A stretch of 64,000 bases of DNA from Pauljensenia sp018375675 (GTDB lineage: Bacteria > Actinomycetota > Actinomycetes > Actinomycetales > Actinomycetaceae), in NCBI GenBank assembly GCA_041432705.1, contig JAPWAE010000002.1, positions 1 through 64,000 of the forward strand, given 5' to 3'. This document shows positions 1 through 9,541 of the stretch, one piece after another; positions within the stretch are counted from its first letter, which is position 1, and each line of letters opens with the position of its first letter. The position numbers were made by a program, and so were the translations under genes. The notes under the pieces were generated by a model that was given only the letters and a program-made list of their open reading frames with translations, did not search any database and was not told the origin of the DNA.

Positions 1-127
1 GCAAGCGTAAAAGCGCCGATTTTGGGGTGTTTTGAGCGTGCAGGGCGAACTTTTTCGCGCTCACGCACACATCAGGCCACGCAGGGCGAACTTTTTCGCG
101 CACAAGGCGCAACAACATGGCGACGTT

Positions 128-329
128 GAAACCACCAACACCACTGCTCGTCCCCAACAAGGGCCCCTTGAAACCGGCATCACCTCTGCACCCGAAAAAT
201 GCACAAAAAACACCGATTTCGCACCCGCAAAGGTGATGGCGGTTTCAATCCCACACAGATACCAGCGAGCAAAGGTAACAGCGGTTTCACCCCCCACAGG
301 CACAAGCGCGCAAAGGCAACAGCGGTTTC
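128..329. repeat. Module C array: 42-bp periodic inverted array
   Basis: Units beginning GAAACC lie at 128 and 170. The inverted form, ending GGTTTC, lies at 241, 283 and 324. Steps are 42, 71 (centre), 42 and 41 bp. The conserved part of a unit is about 20 bp (GAAACCGGCATCACCTCTGC and its reverse complement); the remaining 22 bp varies. The same array with the same 71-bp centre recurs at 13074-13276 and 46108-46436. A 42-bp step equals four turns of B-DNA, so conserved parts face the same side of the helix. Confidence 0.85.
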
Positions 330-419
330 AGACAACCGGCCCAGCTGGCCTATAGGGTCTGCCTGCGGTACCCGTGGGCGGAGGCAGGGCCTGGGCGGGC
401 GACCGGTGGGCGGCCAACG

Positions 420-598
420 TTACAAACGTCGTCAAACCAGAGCAGATTGAACCTCCTTGCGAGTGCTCATGTTACAAACGTCGTCAATCTGCGTCCAAAA
501 ACCTTGATTTTCAGCGAAAAAGCCGTCGGATTGACGACGTTTGTAACAACAACGCAGAAATCCACACGAAAAACACCTCCGATTGACGACGTTTGTAA
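420..598. repeat. Module A: 179-bp double inverted repeat
   Basis: Four copies of a 16-bp word. TTACAAACGTCGTCAA lies at 420-435 and 472-487; its reverse complement lies at 531-546 and 583-598. Spacers are 36, 43 and 36 bp, so the element is symmetric. The copy at 13367-13545 has the same length and identical spacing, while its spacers have diverged to differing degrees. As RNA it could form nested stems; as DNA it offers four phased sites. Confidence 0.9.
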
Positions 599-690
599 CA
601 ACGCGTAGCCGAACGCCCCAGAATGACTGCGACACAAGCAGCCCCGCCGAGGGTCCAGGGCCTGGCGGCGGCACCCGTGGGCGGAGGCAG

Positions 691-910
691 GGCCTGGCCG
701 GATCGCGAGACAACGCGCCAAGCCAGACCTCAGCACACCAGGCCCCACTGGTGTGGAGGGCGCCGGAGGGATCTGCCGCGGTGCCGGTGGGCGGTGGCGG
801 GGCCTGGCCGGATCGCGAGACAACGCGCCAAGCCAGACCTCAGCACACCAGGCCCCACTGGTGTGGAGGGCGCCGGAGGGATCTGCCGCGGTGCCGGTGG
901 GCGGCGGCGG
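691..910. repeat. 110-bp tandem repeat (two copies) in module D
   Basis: GGCCTGGCCGGATCGCGAGA begins at 691 and again at 801. The two 110-bp copies are essentially identical, which suggests recent duplication. A third start at 911 diverges after about 10 bp into the D/E block shared by all three loci. Related single copies occur in loci 2 and 3. Confidence 0.9.
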
Positions 911-1138
911 GGCCTGGCCGGGCTTCGAGACGACGCGCCGAGCGAAGCTCGCAGCGCGGACGGCTCGCGGGCGGGCCGCCGCCCACCGGCACACACAGCG
1001 GCCGGGCCCTCCGGCGCCCGAAACACCCGTGGGGCCACACAGCAACACAGCCACACAGTGGCCGGGCCCTCCGGCGCCCGGAACACCAGCAGCGCCCGGA
1101 ACACCAGCGGCCCCACACGCCACCTAGGCATAACAAAA

Positions 1139-1165
1139 CCGCCCGGCCCCACAGGGGCCGGGCGG
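1139..1165 (-). terminator. Intrinsic terminator of the LytR_C-domain gene
   Basis: A perfect 12-bp GC stem (CCGCCCGGCCCC) closes a 3-nt loop. Read on the minus strand it is followed by a T-rich tail (TTTTGTTA). It lies just downstream of the 1185-1763 stop and marks the right edge of repeat locus 1. Confidence 0.85.
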
Positions 1166-1184
1166 CTCAGTCAGTATCAGAGGC

Positions 1185-1763
1185 TCATCGCAGGACCACA
1201 ACAATGTCGGGGTCTCCGAGGCCACTCTCCTGGCGAACGTTGGAAATACCGAGCTTGGCGGCAACGTCCTTCGCGGTTCCCTCCATGCGGGGATCCTCGT
1301 AGAAGACGGTGGAGGTCTGCGTGGCCCAGCCGTCGGCGTTCGCGGCGGAGGTGCCTGCGTAGCCGGCCTGGTTGAGGATCTGGGCCTGCTGACCCGCGAA
1401 ACCCTGGGTGCCGGTGCCGTTGAGGACCTGGATGACAGCTCCGTGGTCGGGCTCAGAAGAAGCCGACGGAGAGGAGGAGCTGGCGGAAGGCGTGGGCTCA
1501 GCGGGGGCGGCGGCCTCGGGTGTGGGCGACGCTGAGGGAGCGGCGGCGCTCGGAGCGCTCGCAGCCGGGCTGGGCGCGTTGCTGACAGTGGCCTGCTGGC
1601 GCGACAGGGCGGTCGCCGCTGCCCATCCGAGGGCGGGAACAATCACGAGGATGGCGAGGAAAGGCCAGACGTTCTTCCACTTGGACGGCTTGGGGCGGTG
1701 CATGCCGACGGGCATATCTTCGCCGGCGCGATCAAATTCATCCCTGGGGTACTGAGAACTCAC
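1185..1763 (-). CDS. Membrane-anchored LytR_C-domain protein
   Basis: 192 aa. A short basic cytoplasmic N-terminus is followed by one membrane helix (about residues 31-52). A Ser/Ala/Pro-rich extracytoplasmic linker spans about 55-105, and a C-terminal domain (about 108-192) contains VIQVLNGTGTQGFAGQ and ends DPDIVVVLR. That pattern is typical of the LytR_C domain, often found attached to or near LytR-CpsA-Psr wall-polymer ligases; no catalytic LCP domain is present here. The protein probably acts at the cell wall, but its activity is not established. It is divergent from ung and followed by a strong terminator, so it is monocistronic. Confidence 0.8.
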   Translation of the reverse strand: MSSQYPRDEFDRAGEDMPVGMHRPKPSKWKNVWPFLAILVIVPALGWAAATALSRQQATVSNAPSPAASAPSAAAPSASPTPEAAAPAEPTPSASSSSPSASSEPDHGAVIQVLNGTGTQGFAGQQAQILNQAGYAGTSAANADGWATQTSTVFYEDPRMEGTAKDVAAKLGISNVRQESGLGDPDIVVVLR

Positions 1764-1849
1764 GCATTCAGACTATCGGAAAAGAGAGAGTGGGGCGCGG
1801 GTGGCGCGCGGGTAATGTGGCGTGGCCTGTGCGGCATTAGGCTGGTGCT

Positions 1850-2560
1850 ATGAGTGAACACAATCCGCGTCCGTTGGCCGAGTTGATCGATCCGGGCTGG
1901 GCGAAGGCGCTGGCTCCAGTGGAGGGGCGCATCCACGAGTTGGGCGCAATGCTGGCCGCCGAAGTCGAGGAGGGGCGCGGCTATCTGCCTGCGGGCACGG
2001 ATGTTCTGCGCGCCTTCACGTACCCGTTCGACAAGGTGAAGGTTCTCATCGTCGGGCAGGATCCCTATCCGACGCCGGGGCACGCGATGGGTTTGTCGTT
2101 TTCAGTGCACCCGGGTGTGGCGTTGCCCAAGTCGCTCATCAACATTTTCCGCGAGCTGAGCGAGGACATGGGTGTTCCCGCTCCGACGTCGGGTGACCTG
2201 ACGCCGTGGAGCGAGCAGGGTGTGTGCCTCCTCAACCGTGTGTTGACAGTGCGCCCGGGCGCTCCCGCATCGCATCGAGGCCGGGGCTGGGAGGAAGTGA
2301 CGCAGTGCGCGATTGACGCCCTGGTGTCCCGGAAGCGTTCGGATGGCTCGCGTGCTCCCCTCGTGGCGATTCTGTGGGGCAAAGACGCGCAGTCACTCGC
2401 GCCGCGTCTGGGTGACACGCCGATTATTGCGTCCGTCCACCCGTCGCCACTCTCTGCGTATCGAGGATTTTTCGGGTCGAAGCCGTTTTCGCGCGCGAAT
2501 CAGCTGCTGGAGGCGCAGGGCGCGTCGGGCGTGGATTGGTCGCTGGGCGCTTCTCGTTGA
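1850..2560 (+). CDS. ung: Uracil-DNA glycosylase, family 1
   Basis: 236 aa, normal length for family 1. It removes uracil from DNA arising from cytosine deamination or dUTP misincorporation, starting base-excision repair. The water-activating motif GQDPY is at residues 69-73 (Asp71), and the minor-groove/leaving-group motif HPSPLS is at 197-202 (His197). The ATG at 1850 begins MSEHNPRPLAELIDPGW, the expected N-terminus of actinobacterial Ung. It is transcribed alone, divergently from the LytR_C gene. In a high-GC genome cytosine deamination is a frequent lesion, which fits an unremarkable housekeeping role. Confidence 0.96.
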   Translation: MSEHNPRPLAELIDPGWAKALAPVEGRIHELGAMLAAEVEEGRGYLPAGTDVLRAFTYPFDKVKVLIVGQDPYPTPGHAMGLSFSVHPGVALPKSLINIFRELSEDMGVPAPTSGDLTPWSEQGVCLLNRVLTVRPGAPASHRGRGWEEVTQCAIDALVSRKRSDGSRAPLVAILWGKDAQSLAPRLGDTPIIASVHPSPLSAYRGFFGSKPFSRANQLLEAQGASGVDWSLGASR

Positions 2561-2629
2561 CGAGGCCGGGGTACCTCACCCGAACGGGCGAGGTGGGCTG
2601 CGGCTGCGGTGCCGCGGTGAGGGACTCCG

Positions 2630-2705
2630 TGGAGCCGGCTATCGGACTCGAACCGATGACCTGCTGTTTACAAGACAGCTGCTCTACCAACTGAGCTAAG
2701 CCGGC
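2630..2705 (-). tRNA. tRNA-Thr (anticodon TGT)
   Basis: Read on the minus strand, the 7-bp acceptor GCCGGCT pairs with AGCCGGC. A D arm, an anticodon stem GCTGT/ACAGC with loop CTTGTAA (anticodon TGT, reading ACA) and a T arm with TTCGAGT follow. The discriminator is T, and CCA is encoded (2630-2632). It sits between ung (+) and the DsbA-like gene (-). Confidence 0.97.
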
Positions 2706-2870
2706 GGCGGACACTAGTGTGCCATAGGTTGGGGCTCGTGCGCGCGGGCGGGCCGGATCGCCGTCAGTAAGCACGCATCAATGCGATTCCTTATTGCGCT
2801 GTGTAGATGGCCCGGGAGTTCATGAGGCCCCTCCAATGAGCCGCATGGATTTGACGTTCACGCCAAAGAA

Positions 2871-2907
2871 GTGAGGGGTGGGACTGCCGTGCGGTCCCAC
2901 CCCTCAC
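2871..2907 (-). terminator. Intrinsic terminator of the DsbA-like gene
   Basis: Perfect 14-bp stem GTGAGGGGTGGGAC with a 9-nt loop, followed on the minus strand by TTCTTTGG. It lies 11 bp after the stop of the 2919-3851 gene. Confidence 0.88.
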
Positions 2908-2918
2908 TGATTGAAAGC

Positions 2919-3851
2919 TCAGTTGGAGCTGTTGGTTGTCTCGGAGCTCTGTGCTTCGTCGGCGCCGCTCTGGGAGGGCTCGGTGGCCTCGGGTGCCGGG
3001 GTGTCGGTGGCGCCCTGGCTCGCGGAATCGGTGATGCCGAATGCCTCCGCGATCGTCTGCTTAGCCGAGGTCAGCGGGGTGTGCAGCGCGATGACGGTCG
3101 AGTGATCCTTGATCAGCTCGGGTGTGCCGAGCCCGTTGTTACGGCCGCTGTAGTTAGCGTTCTGCCAGGCGGTGGTTGAGGCCTTGAGGTAGTCCTCGGC
3201 GGCATTGAGCGGGAAGGTGGCGATGACGTCGGAGGGGACGCCCACCTCGGCGGCGATCGTCTTGACCTGCTTCCAGGAGGCCTCGAGGTTCTGGACGACG
3301 GTGCCGTTGGACGCCTGGTACTGGCTGGCGAAGTAGGCGAGCAGTGCGTGGTGGAAGTCCACCCACTTATCGGGCGCCTTCTGGGCGACGATCAGCGACG
3401 CGCTGGTCGCGGGCTTCAGGTAGTCCATGTTGACGGTGATGACCGGCTGGAGCTCGAGGTTGTAGTACCCCTGGGCTGCCCAGGTGGTGAGGTCCTTGCC
3501 GGCGGCGACATCGAGGTCGGCGCACACGTGGCAGGTGTAGTCGAAGTATTCGGTGAGAGTGGGCAGGTTCGGGTCTGCCTCGGTGACGACGCCATTCCCG
3601 TTGACGATGACCGGTCGGCCGTCGGCGTAGATGCCGAGGACGTCGGAGGCGTCGACGTTGCGTGCGGCGTTGACCTGCGCCTGCTGCTTCCAGATCACGC
3701 CGCCGACGGCTGCGACGACCGCGAGGACGATGACAGCGACGGCGGAGATGACGATGATGCGGGTGCGGCGGTCGGCACGCTCCTGCGCCTGGCGCATCTG
3801 CGCGGCTTTGGCGCGCACGGGGTCGACGGCCGGCTTCTTCTTCTGAGCCAT
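2919..3851 (-). CDS. Membrane-anchored DsbA/thioredoxin-like disulfide oxidoreductase
   Basis: 310 aa. A basic cytoplasmic N-terminus is followed by one helix (about residues 31-53) and an extracytoplasmic thioredoxin-fold domain. The active site CHVC lies in FDYTCHVCAD (about residue 115), as in actinobacterial DsbA-like proteins with a Thioredoxin_4 domain. An acidic Ser/Thr/Glu tail of about 45 residues ends the protein. It probably makes or shuffles disulfides in exported proteins. No VKOR partner is in the window. The start has a good ribosome site (GGAAGGTGAG). It lies 60 bp downstream of the kinase gene on the same strand, so co-transcription is possible. Confidence 0.85.
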   Translation of the reverse strand: MAQKKKPAVDPVRAKAAQMRQAQERADRRTRIIVISAVAVIVLAVVAAVGGVIWKQQAQVNAARNVDASDVLGIYADGRPVIVNGNGVVTEADPNLPTLTEYFDYTCHVCADLDVAAGKDLTTWAAQGYYNLELQPVITVNMDYLKPATSASLIVAQKAPDKWVDFHHALLAYFASQYQASNGTVVQNLEASWKQVKTIAAEVGVPSDVIATFPLNAAEDYLKASTTAWQNANYSGRNNGLGTPELIKDHSTVIALHTPLTSAKQTIAEAFGITDSASQGATDTPAPEATEPSQSGADEAQSSETTNSSN

Positions 3852-3911
3852 GGACTCACCTTCCGAAAGTAGTTGAATATTGTAAGAATATCGGGCGCGG
3901 TCTGAACGCGC

Positions 3912-5834
3912 TTAGTGCGACAGCCCACCTGTAACGACGAACCACGCACCCGCAAGGAACCCCACACAGCCTACCGCGAGGAGGCCTCGTCCCCATGCAG
4001 GACGCACGATCGAGCGCAGCGTTGTGGACACGCCGACCCTCAGATCGGCAGTGAACGGCATGAGCCAGGCAGTCAGCATCATGAGCGCGGCGAGCGCCCA
4101 CACGACGATCGTCCCACGCGGGTCGCTCAGCCAATAGTCCGTGCGATCAACACCGGTGGATGCGACAACATCGGCGGGCCATGACCACAGGACGTACCCC
4201 TCGCGCGAGTATGACACGAAGGCCCAGATCCCGTACGGAACGAGGCCCCCGACGACGAGGCCAAGCCCTGTCGACAGGATCGAGCGCACCAGCAGGATCG
4301 GCGACATTGCGATGACGGCCACCGTGTCACTGGCCTTTGCTCCCCGCAGAATCCGACGACGTTCCAGCCAGCGCGACATCGCACCGATCAGACCGAAAGC
4401 AGTGAGCGCGATCCCCACGATCATGGAGCCGGTGAGACCGAAAAGGAAGGGCAGGGAGGCCAGGAGGGCCAGCAGTGCGGCGCCCGAGATCCACGTCCCC
4501 TTCGCCGCGGACGAGGCCCGCTCCGCCTGAGCGTCGCCCACCCCCATCGCCGGGTTGGGATTCCACTGGGGACCCGCCCCCATCGGCACACCCGCAACAC
4601 CGGCCTGCAGATAGGGCTGCTGCCCATACCCCGGGGCAAAACCGGGATCATACGCGCCCTGCGGACCCGGGTACTGAGGCTGAGCGTAGGGGGCCATGAC
4701 CTCGGTGGGATCAGAGTCGTCGACGCTCTGCCAGACGTCGGTGGCGTCGTCGTGCCAGGCGACTTCCCCGGTGTCATCGGGCCAGTCGCCATACCCCTGC
4801 GCCACCGACGCAGTGTCCACCACGTCGGTGTGGTCGTTGGCTGCGGTAAACTCCGAGGCCTCGCGGCGCGGATGCTGCGGATAGGAGACGGCACGCGCAC
4901 CGGAGGCGTCCGGACGCTGCCCCGCATCCTCCCACTCGGGAGGCGCGGCAATCTCCTGGGGGTCCGAGTTCACCATCTGTGTACGCATGCCCGTGTCGAG
5001 CAGCTGCGCCCAGTTCACGGTCACGTAGTCGAGTTCGCCGGGCGCCCACCCGACGGCGCTCATGAGATCGGCAACAATCAGGGAAGGTGACGGTCGATCG
5101 TCGGGATCGGGGGCGAGCCCGTCCGCGAGCGCGTCGGCGACCATGGGGTGCAGTCCGGCGAGGTCGGGGTCCCCTTCGAGGACGCGCAGCATCGTGGCGG
5201 ACACGTCGCCCTTGCCGAACGGCGGGCGCCCGGTGGCGCAGGACAGCAGGGTGGCACACCACGCCCACCAGTCCGATTCCTTCGTGGCACCGTGGCCCTG
5301 CAGGAGTTCGGGCGCGGTATACCCGGCCGTCCCCGACACGAGGCCGGTGCTCGTCAGGTGCTGATCGGAGGTCGCCATCGCGATACCGAAGTCGATGAGG
5401 ACCGGGCCGCGCGGCGAACAGATGATGTTGGAAGGCTTAATGTCGCGGTGGATGATGTTCGCATGATGAACGGCCGCGATTGTGGACGCCAGGTGATAGG
5501 ACAGGGCGGCGACGCCACGCAGAGGAACCGGCCCGGAGACGAGGATCTCCGCAAGCGTAGGGCCCTCCACGTACTCTGAGACAACGAAAGGCTGGGAGGC
5601 CTCGGTCTCCGCATCGACGATGTGCGCGACGAAGGGCGAGCGCACGGAGTTCACCGTGCGCGTCTCACGCTCCAGGCGCTGACGCGACTCCTCCGAGGCG
5701 GCCATCGCCGGGTGCATGGCTTTGAGGGCAACACGCGTGCCGCCCCCATCTTCAGCGAGCCAGACCGTCCCCGCCCCGCCCGTACCGAGCCGACGGATCA
5801 GCCTGTAGCCGCCCAGTTCCTCGCCTTCTTCCAC
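3912..5834 (-). CDS. Membrane-bound Hanks-type Ser/Thr protein kinase
   Basis: 640 aa. The N-terminal kinase domain (about 8-270) has every key motif: Gly loop GTGGAGTVW, Lys38 in VALK, HRDIKPSN, DFGIA and SGTAGYTAPE. A Pro/Gln/Asp-rich linker of about 150 residues follows, then about four membrane helices in the last 200 residues. It has no PASTA repeats, so unlike PknB it has no obvious muropeptide sensor. The multi-helix C-terminus could itself sense membrane or ligand state. It faces the MsmK-type ATPase gene divergently and may be co-transcribed with the downstream DsbA-like gene. Substrates are unknown. Confidence 0.92.
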   Translation of the reverse strand: MEEGEELGGYRLIRRLGTGGAGTVWLAEDGGGTRVALKAMHPAMAASEESRQRLERETRTVNSVRSPFVAHIVDAETEASQPFVVSEYVEGPTLAEILVSGPVPLRGVAALSYHLASTIAAVHHANIIHRDIKPSNIICSPRGPVLIDFGIAMATSDQHLTSTGLVSGTAGYTAPELLQGHGATKESDWWAWCATLLSCATGRPPFGKGDVSATMLRVLEGDPDLAGLHPMVADALADGLAPDPDDRPSPSLIVADLMSAVGWAPGELDYVTVNWAQLLDTGMRTQMVNSDPQEIAAPPEWEDAGQRPDASGARAVSYPQHPRREASEFTAANDHTDVVDTASVAQGYGDWPDDTGEVAWHDDATDVWQSVDDSDPTEVMAPYAQPQYPGPQGAYDPGFAPGYGQQPYLQAGVAGVPMGAGPQWNPNPAMGVGDAQAERASSAAKGTWISGAALLALLASLPFLFGLTGSMIVGIALTAFGLIGAMSRWLERRRILRGAKASDTVAVIAMSPILLVRSILSTGLGLVVGGLVPYGIWAFVSYSREGYVLWSWPADVVASTGVDRTDYWLSDPRGTIVVWALAALMMLTAWLMPFTADLRVGVSTTLRSIVRPAWGRGLLAVGCVGFLAGAWFVVTGGLSH

Positions 5835-6093
5835 GCCCTCAGCCTACCTGGCCCCTCCCCCATCTGCGGCCACCCGCGCGGGGCGGCCCCGGCCTCGTCC
5901 CCGAAAATGTCAGACACACACGCTGTCAATCCATCATGTGACCCGAACTGTACACCCGCGAGCGAGCGTGCTAACTTCGCTATTAGTCGCGCGCGCGGAA
6001 CGATCCGCGTTCGCACTCCGTGGGCGAAGACGCTCCACGGTCACCCCACTACGGATCGTCCGGCACGTACCTGCCGGTGGGAAGGAAAACTCC
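5835..6093 (+). promoter_or_regulatory. Divergent intergenic leader (kinase / sugar-ABC ATPase)
   Basis: This is a 259-bp gap with no gene. It contains two short hairpins in the leader of the + gene: CGCGGA-ACGA-TCCGCG near 5996 and CCGGCA-N6-TGCCGG near 6060. The ribosome site GGAAGG precedes the ATG at 6094. No confident -35/-10 pair or known operator was recognised. Confidence 0.4.
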
Positions 6094-7224
<1,131 letters not shown>

Positions 7225-7254
7225 CGCGTAGCGCTCACGCACAGCGATAATCGG

Positions 7255-7295
7255 CCCCGGCCTCGTCCACTCGTACCTCCAGGACGAGGCCGGGG
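7255..7295 (+). terminator. Intrinsic terminator after the sugar-ABC ATPase
   Basis: 14-bp perfect stem CCCCGGCCTCGTCC with a 13-nt loop, then TTTCGTTA. The arm belongs to the GACGAGGCCGGGG word that recurs throughout the window. Confidence 0.9.
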
Positions 7296-7388
7296 TTTCG
7301 TTATGCCCACATGTGTTCTTGGCCGCGACTAGCGCATATGCCGCGTCGGGTCTATACGCACGGCGCTCGAGATGGGATAATGGTTCTC

Positions 7389-8651
7389 ATGGCTTTGGAC
7401 ATTACGGCGGCCGCAGTCGACCCCGCCCTTTTGGACCTCCCGTGGGATGTTCCCCTCGAGGAGTGGCCGTCCAACCTGCTCGCGGCGCTTCCCCGCGGCA
7501 TTTCCCGCCACGTCGTGCGCTTCGTGAATCTGTCTGGCCGCGTGCTCGCGGTCAAGGAGATCGGTCCGACCGTCGCCCATCATGAGTACGACCGCCTGCG
7601 CGACCTGAAGCGTCTGGATGCCCCGTCCGTCCAGCCGGTCGCCGTTATCACGGGACGCGAAAGCCCCGAGGGCGAGGAGCTCAACGCGGCGCTCATCACC
7701 GAGCACCTGCAGTTCTCGCTCCCCTACCGCGCGCTGTTCTCCCTGTCGATGCGTGAGGATACGGCGACGCGACTCATCGACGCCCTCGCACTCCTCCTCG
7801 TTCGCCTCCACCTCCTGGGCTTCTACTGGGGCGATGTCTCCCTGTCGAACACGCTGTTCCGCCGCGACGCGGGCGAGTTTGCCGCCTACCTGGTCGACGC
7901 CGAAACTGGCGAGCTGCATCCCAAGCTCACCCCCGGCCAGCGCGAGTACGACGTCGACCTGGCCCGCACGAACATCATCGGCGAACTCATGGACCTCCAG
8001 GCCGGCGGTTTCTTCCCCGAAGACTCCGACCCCATCGACGTCGGCGACCGCATCCGCACCCAGTACGACCTGCTGTGGACCGAAGTCACCGCCGAGGAAT
8101 CCATTCCGAACGAGCAGCGCCAGTACCTCGTCAGTGAGCGCATCCGCCGGCTCAACGACCTCGGTTTCGACGTCGCCGAGCTACACATGTCCACCGATTC
8201 CTCCGGCGAGCACCTCGTCATTCAGCCCAAGGTGGTCGACGCCGGTCACCACAACCGCAAGTTCATGCGCCTGACCGGCATGGACGTCGGCGAGCACCAG
8301 GCGGCGCGCCTCCTCGCTGACATCGACGTGTGGCGCGCAACGAACGGCTTCCAAGATCTTCCCCTCGAGGAGGCCGCCCACGAGTGGCTCACCGACGTGT
8401 TCGCCCCCGTCGTGCGTGCGATTCCGCGCGAGCTGGCGGGCAAGCTGGAGCCCGCGCAGCTCTACCACGAGTTTCTCGAGCACCGCTGGTACATGGCCCA
8501 GCAGGCCGGCCACGACGTATCACGAGACGATGCCTTGACCTCGTACGTGGAAACGATCCTGCCCTCCAAGCGCGACGAGGCCGTCCTCATCGAGCCCGCC
8601 CCAGGTCGCGCGTCCATGCTCAGCGCCGAGGCGAACCCCGACCTATGGTGA
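7389..8651 (+). CDS. DUF4032-domain protein with kinase-like N-terminus
   Basis: About 420 aa. Residues 40-230 resemble the lipopolysaccharide-kinase/Kdo-kinase fold: VLAVKEIG, HLLGFYWGDVSLSNTLF (HxD-loop-like, with W-G-D) and LVDAETGEL (a DFG-like D-A-E). The C-terminal half is the actinobacterial DUF4032 domain. It may phosphorylate a small molecule or lipid; no substrate is known. The start is uncertain: ATG at 7389 (MALDITAAAV) and 7380 both lack a strong ribosome site, so leaderless translation is possible, while 7311 gives an unlikely extension. It lies 40 bp upstream of the GDPD gene, possibly in one operon. Confidence 0.8.
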   Translation: MALDITAAAVDPALLDLPWDVPLEEWPSNLLAALPRGISRHVVRFVNLSGRVLAVKEIGPTVAHHEYDRLRDLKRLDAPSVQPVAVITGRESPEGEELNAALITEHLQFSLPYRALFSLSMREDTATRLIDALALLLVRLHLLGFYWGDVSLSNTLFRRDAGEFAAYLVDAETGELHPKLTPGQREYDVDLARTNIIGELMDLQAGGFFPEDSDPIDVGDRIRTQYDLLWTEVTAEESIPNEQRQYLVSERIRRLNDLGFDVAELHMSTDSSGEHLVIQPKVVDAGHHNRKFMRLTGMDVGEHQAARLLADIDVWRATNGFQDLPLEEAAHEWLTDVFAPVVRAIPRELAGKLEPAQLYHEFLEHRWYMAQQAGHDVSRDDALTSYVETILPSKRDEAVLIEPAPGRASMLSAEANPDLW

Positions 8652-8691
8652 GGGGGCACAACGCCCCGTCCCGTTCACGCTAGGAGCACCT

Positions 8692-9435
8692 ATGTCTGAA
8701 TTCCCCCGCATCTTCGCCCACAGGGGCGCATCCTCGCTGGCTCCCGAGAACACGATCGCCGCGTTCGCTAAGGCCATGGAGGTCGGCGCGCGCTGGTTCG
8801 AGTTCGACGTGGACATCACGGGCGACGGCTCGCTGATTGTCATTCACGACGACACCCTGGACCGTACGACGACGGGGTCCGGCTCCTACTACCAGCTCGG
8901 GTTCTCGGACATCCGCCGACTGGATGCGGGCCGCTGGTTCTCGGATACGTACCGCTTCGAGCGCATTCCAGAGGCCACCGACGTGCTCGCCTTCGCGCAC
9001 GCTCAGCAGATGGGTGCGAACCTGGAGATCAAGCCCTGCGCAGGCGGGGATCGCCTGCGTGAGCGCCTGATCGAGGCCCTGGCCGTCACGCTGGCCGGAG
9101 ACAAGGTTCCCTCCCGACTGATCGTCTCCTCCTTCGACCACGACCTCCTCGCGGCCTTCCACGAGGCGTGCCCGACGGTTGCGCTCGGCTGGCTGATCGA
9201 GCGCGCCTCCGAGGAGTGGCGCGAGGGCGCGGCCGCCCTTGGTGCGACCGCCATTCACCCCGGTGTCGAGGGACTGACAGCCTCCGACGTGCGCGCGATG
9301 CACGACGCGGGCTTCGAGGTCAACGTGTGGACTGTCAACGACGTCGAGCAGGCTCGCGAGCTGGCCTCATGGGGCGTCACCGGCATCTTCACGGATCGCC
9401 CGCAGGACTTCCCCGCCGAGGCCCTGAAGGCCTGA
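8692..9435 (+). CDS. Glycerophosphodiester phosphodiesterase (GDPD)
   Basis: 247 aa, cytoplasmic (no signal peptide). It hydrolyses glycerophosphodiesters to glycerol-3-phosphate and an alcohol. Motifs: the catalytic HRGASSLAPENT (about residues 8-19), the metal-binding EFDVDITGDG and VIHDDTLDRTTTG with the second catalytic His, and NLEIKP. The C-terminal VNVWTVND is also typical of the family. Ribosome site AGGAG lies 7 nt before ATG. Following the DUF4032 gene closely, it probably contributes to phospholipid or teichoic-acid glycerol recycling. Confidence 0.93.
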   Translation: MSEFPRIFAHRGASSLAPENTIAAFAKAMEVGARWFEFDVDITGDGSLIVIHDDTLDRTTTGSGSYYQLGFSDIRRLDAGRWFSDTYRFERIPEATDVLAFAHAQQMGANLEIKPCAGGDRLRERLIEALAVTLAGDKVPSRLIVSSFDHDLLAAFHEACPTVALGWLIERASEEWREGAAALGATAIHPGVEGLTASDVRAMHDAGFEVNVWTVNDVEQARELASWGVTGIFTDRPQDFPAEALKA

Positions 9436-9483
9436 CGGGAGTCGGCGCGGTTTATTGCCGCGCTACCACTCTCAAAAGACAGA

Positions 9484-9520
9484 GGGGGCCGGGAACGCTC
9501 ACGCGCCCCGGCCCCCTTTC
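9484..9520 (+). terminator. Terminator between convergent genes
   Basis: GGGGGCCGGG pairs with CCCGGCCCCC across a 13-nt loop, followed by TTT. It lies between the GDPD gene (+) and the convergent gene ending at 9542 (-), and may serve both. Confidence 0.8.
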
Positions 9521-9541
9521 CCGTCTGCTTCTGGCGGCTCT

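Larger units (their letters stand above)
1..1135. repeat. Composite intergenic repeat locus 1 (modules B, C, A, D, E)
   Basis: No credible gene lies here. The window opens inside the locus. Module B, GGGCGAACTTTTTCGCGC, occurs at 43-60 and 84-101, 41 bp apart. Module C (128-329) and module A (420-598) follow, then GC-rich module D with a 110-bp tandem repeat, and module E (GGGCGG-GCCG-CCGCCC hairpin core, about 961-990). A 90-bp D/E block at 901-990 is nearly identical to 13867-13956 and 46591-46680. Distances are conserved with locus 2: B to C is 44 bp and last C unit to A is 96 bp in both. Short open frames run through on both strands, but none has a ribosome site and the sequence is an inverted-repeat mosaic. 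The function is unknown. Confidence 0.85.

Noticed and set aside
420..598. Module A as a CRISPR array
   Set aside because: The repeats are 16 bp, occur in both orientations and number four. The spacers of loci 1 and 2 are partly related to each other, and no cas gene is present.
2313..2774. Open frames running through the tRNA-Thr gene on both strands
   Set aside because: They overlap ung and a complete tRNA cloverleaf and have no independent start signals.
2871..3179. Plus-strand frame at 2871 starting in the terminator
   Set aside because: It begins inside the hairpin of the DsbA-like gene and is antisense to that gene.
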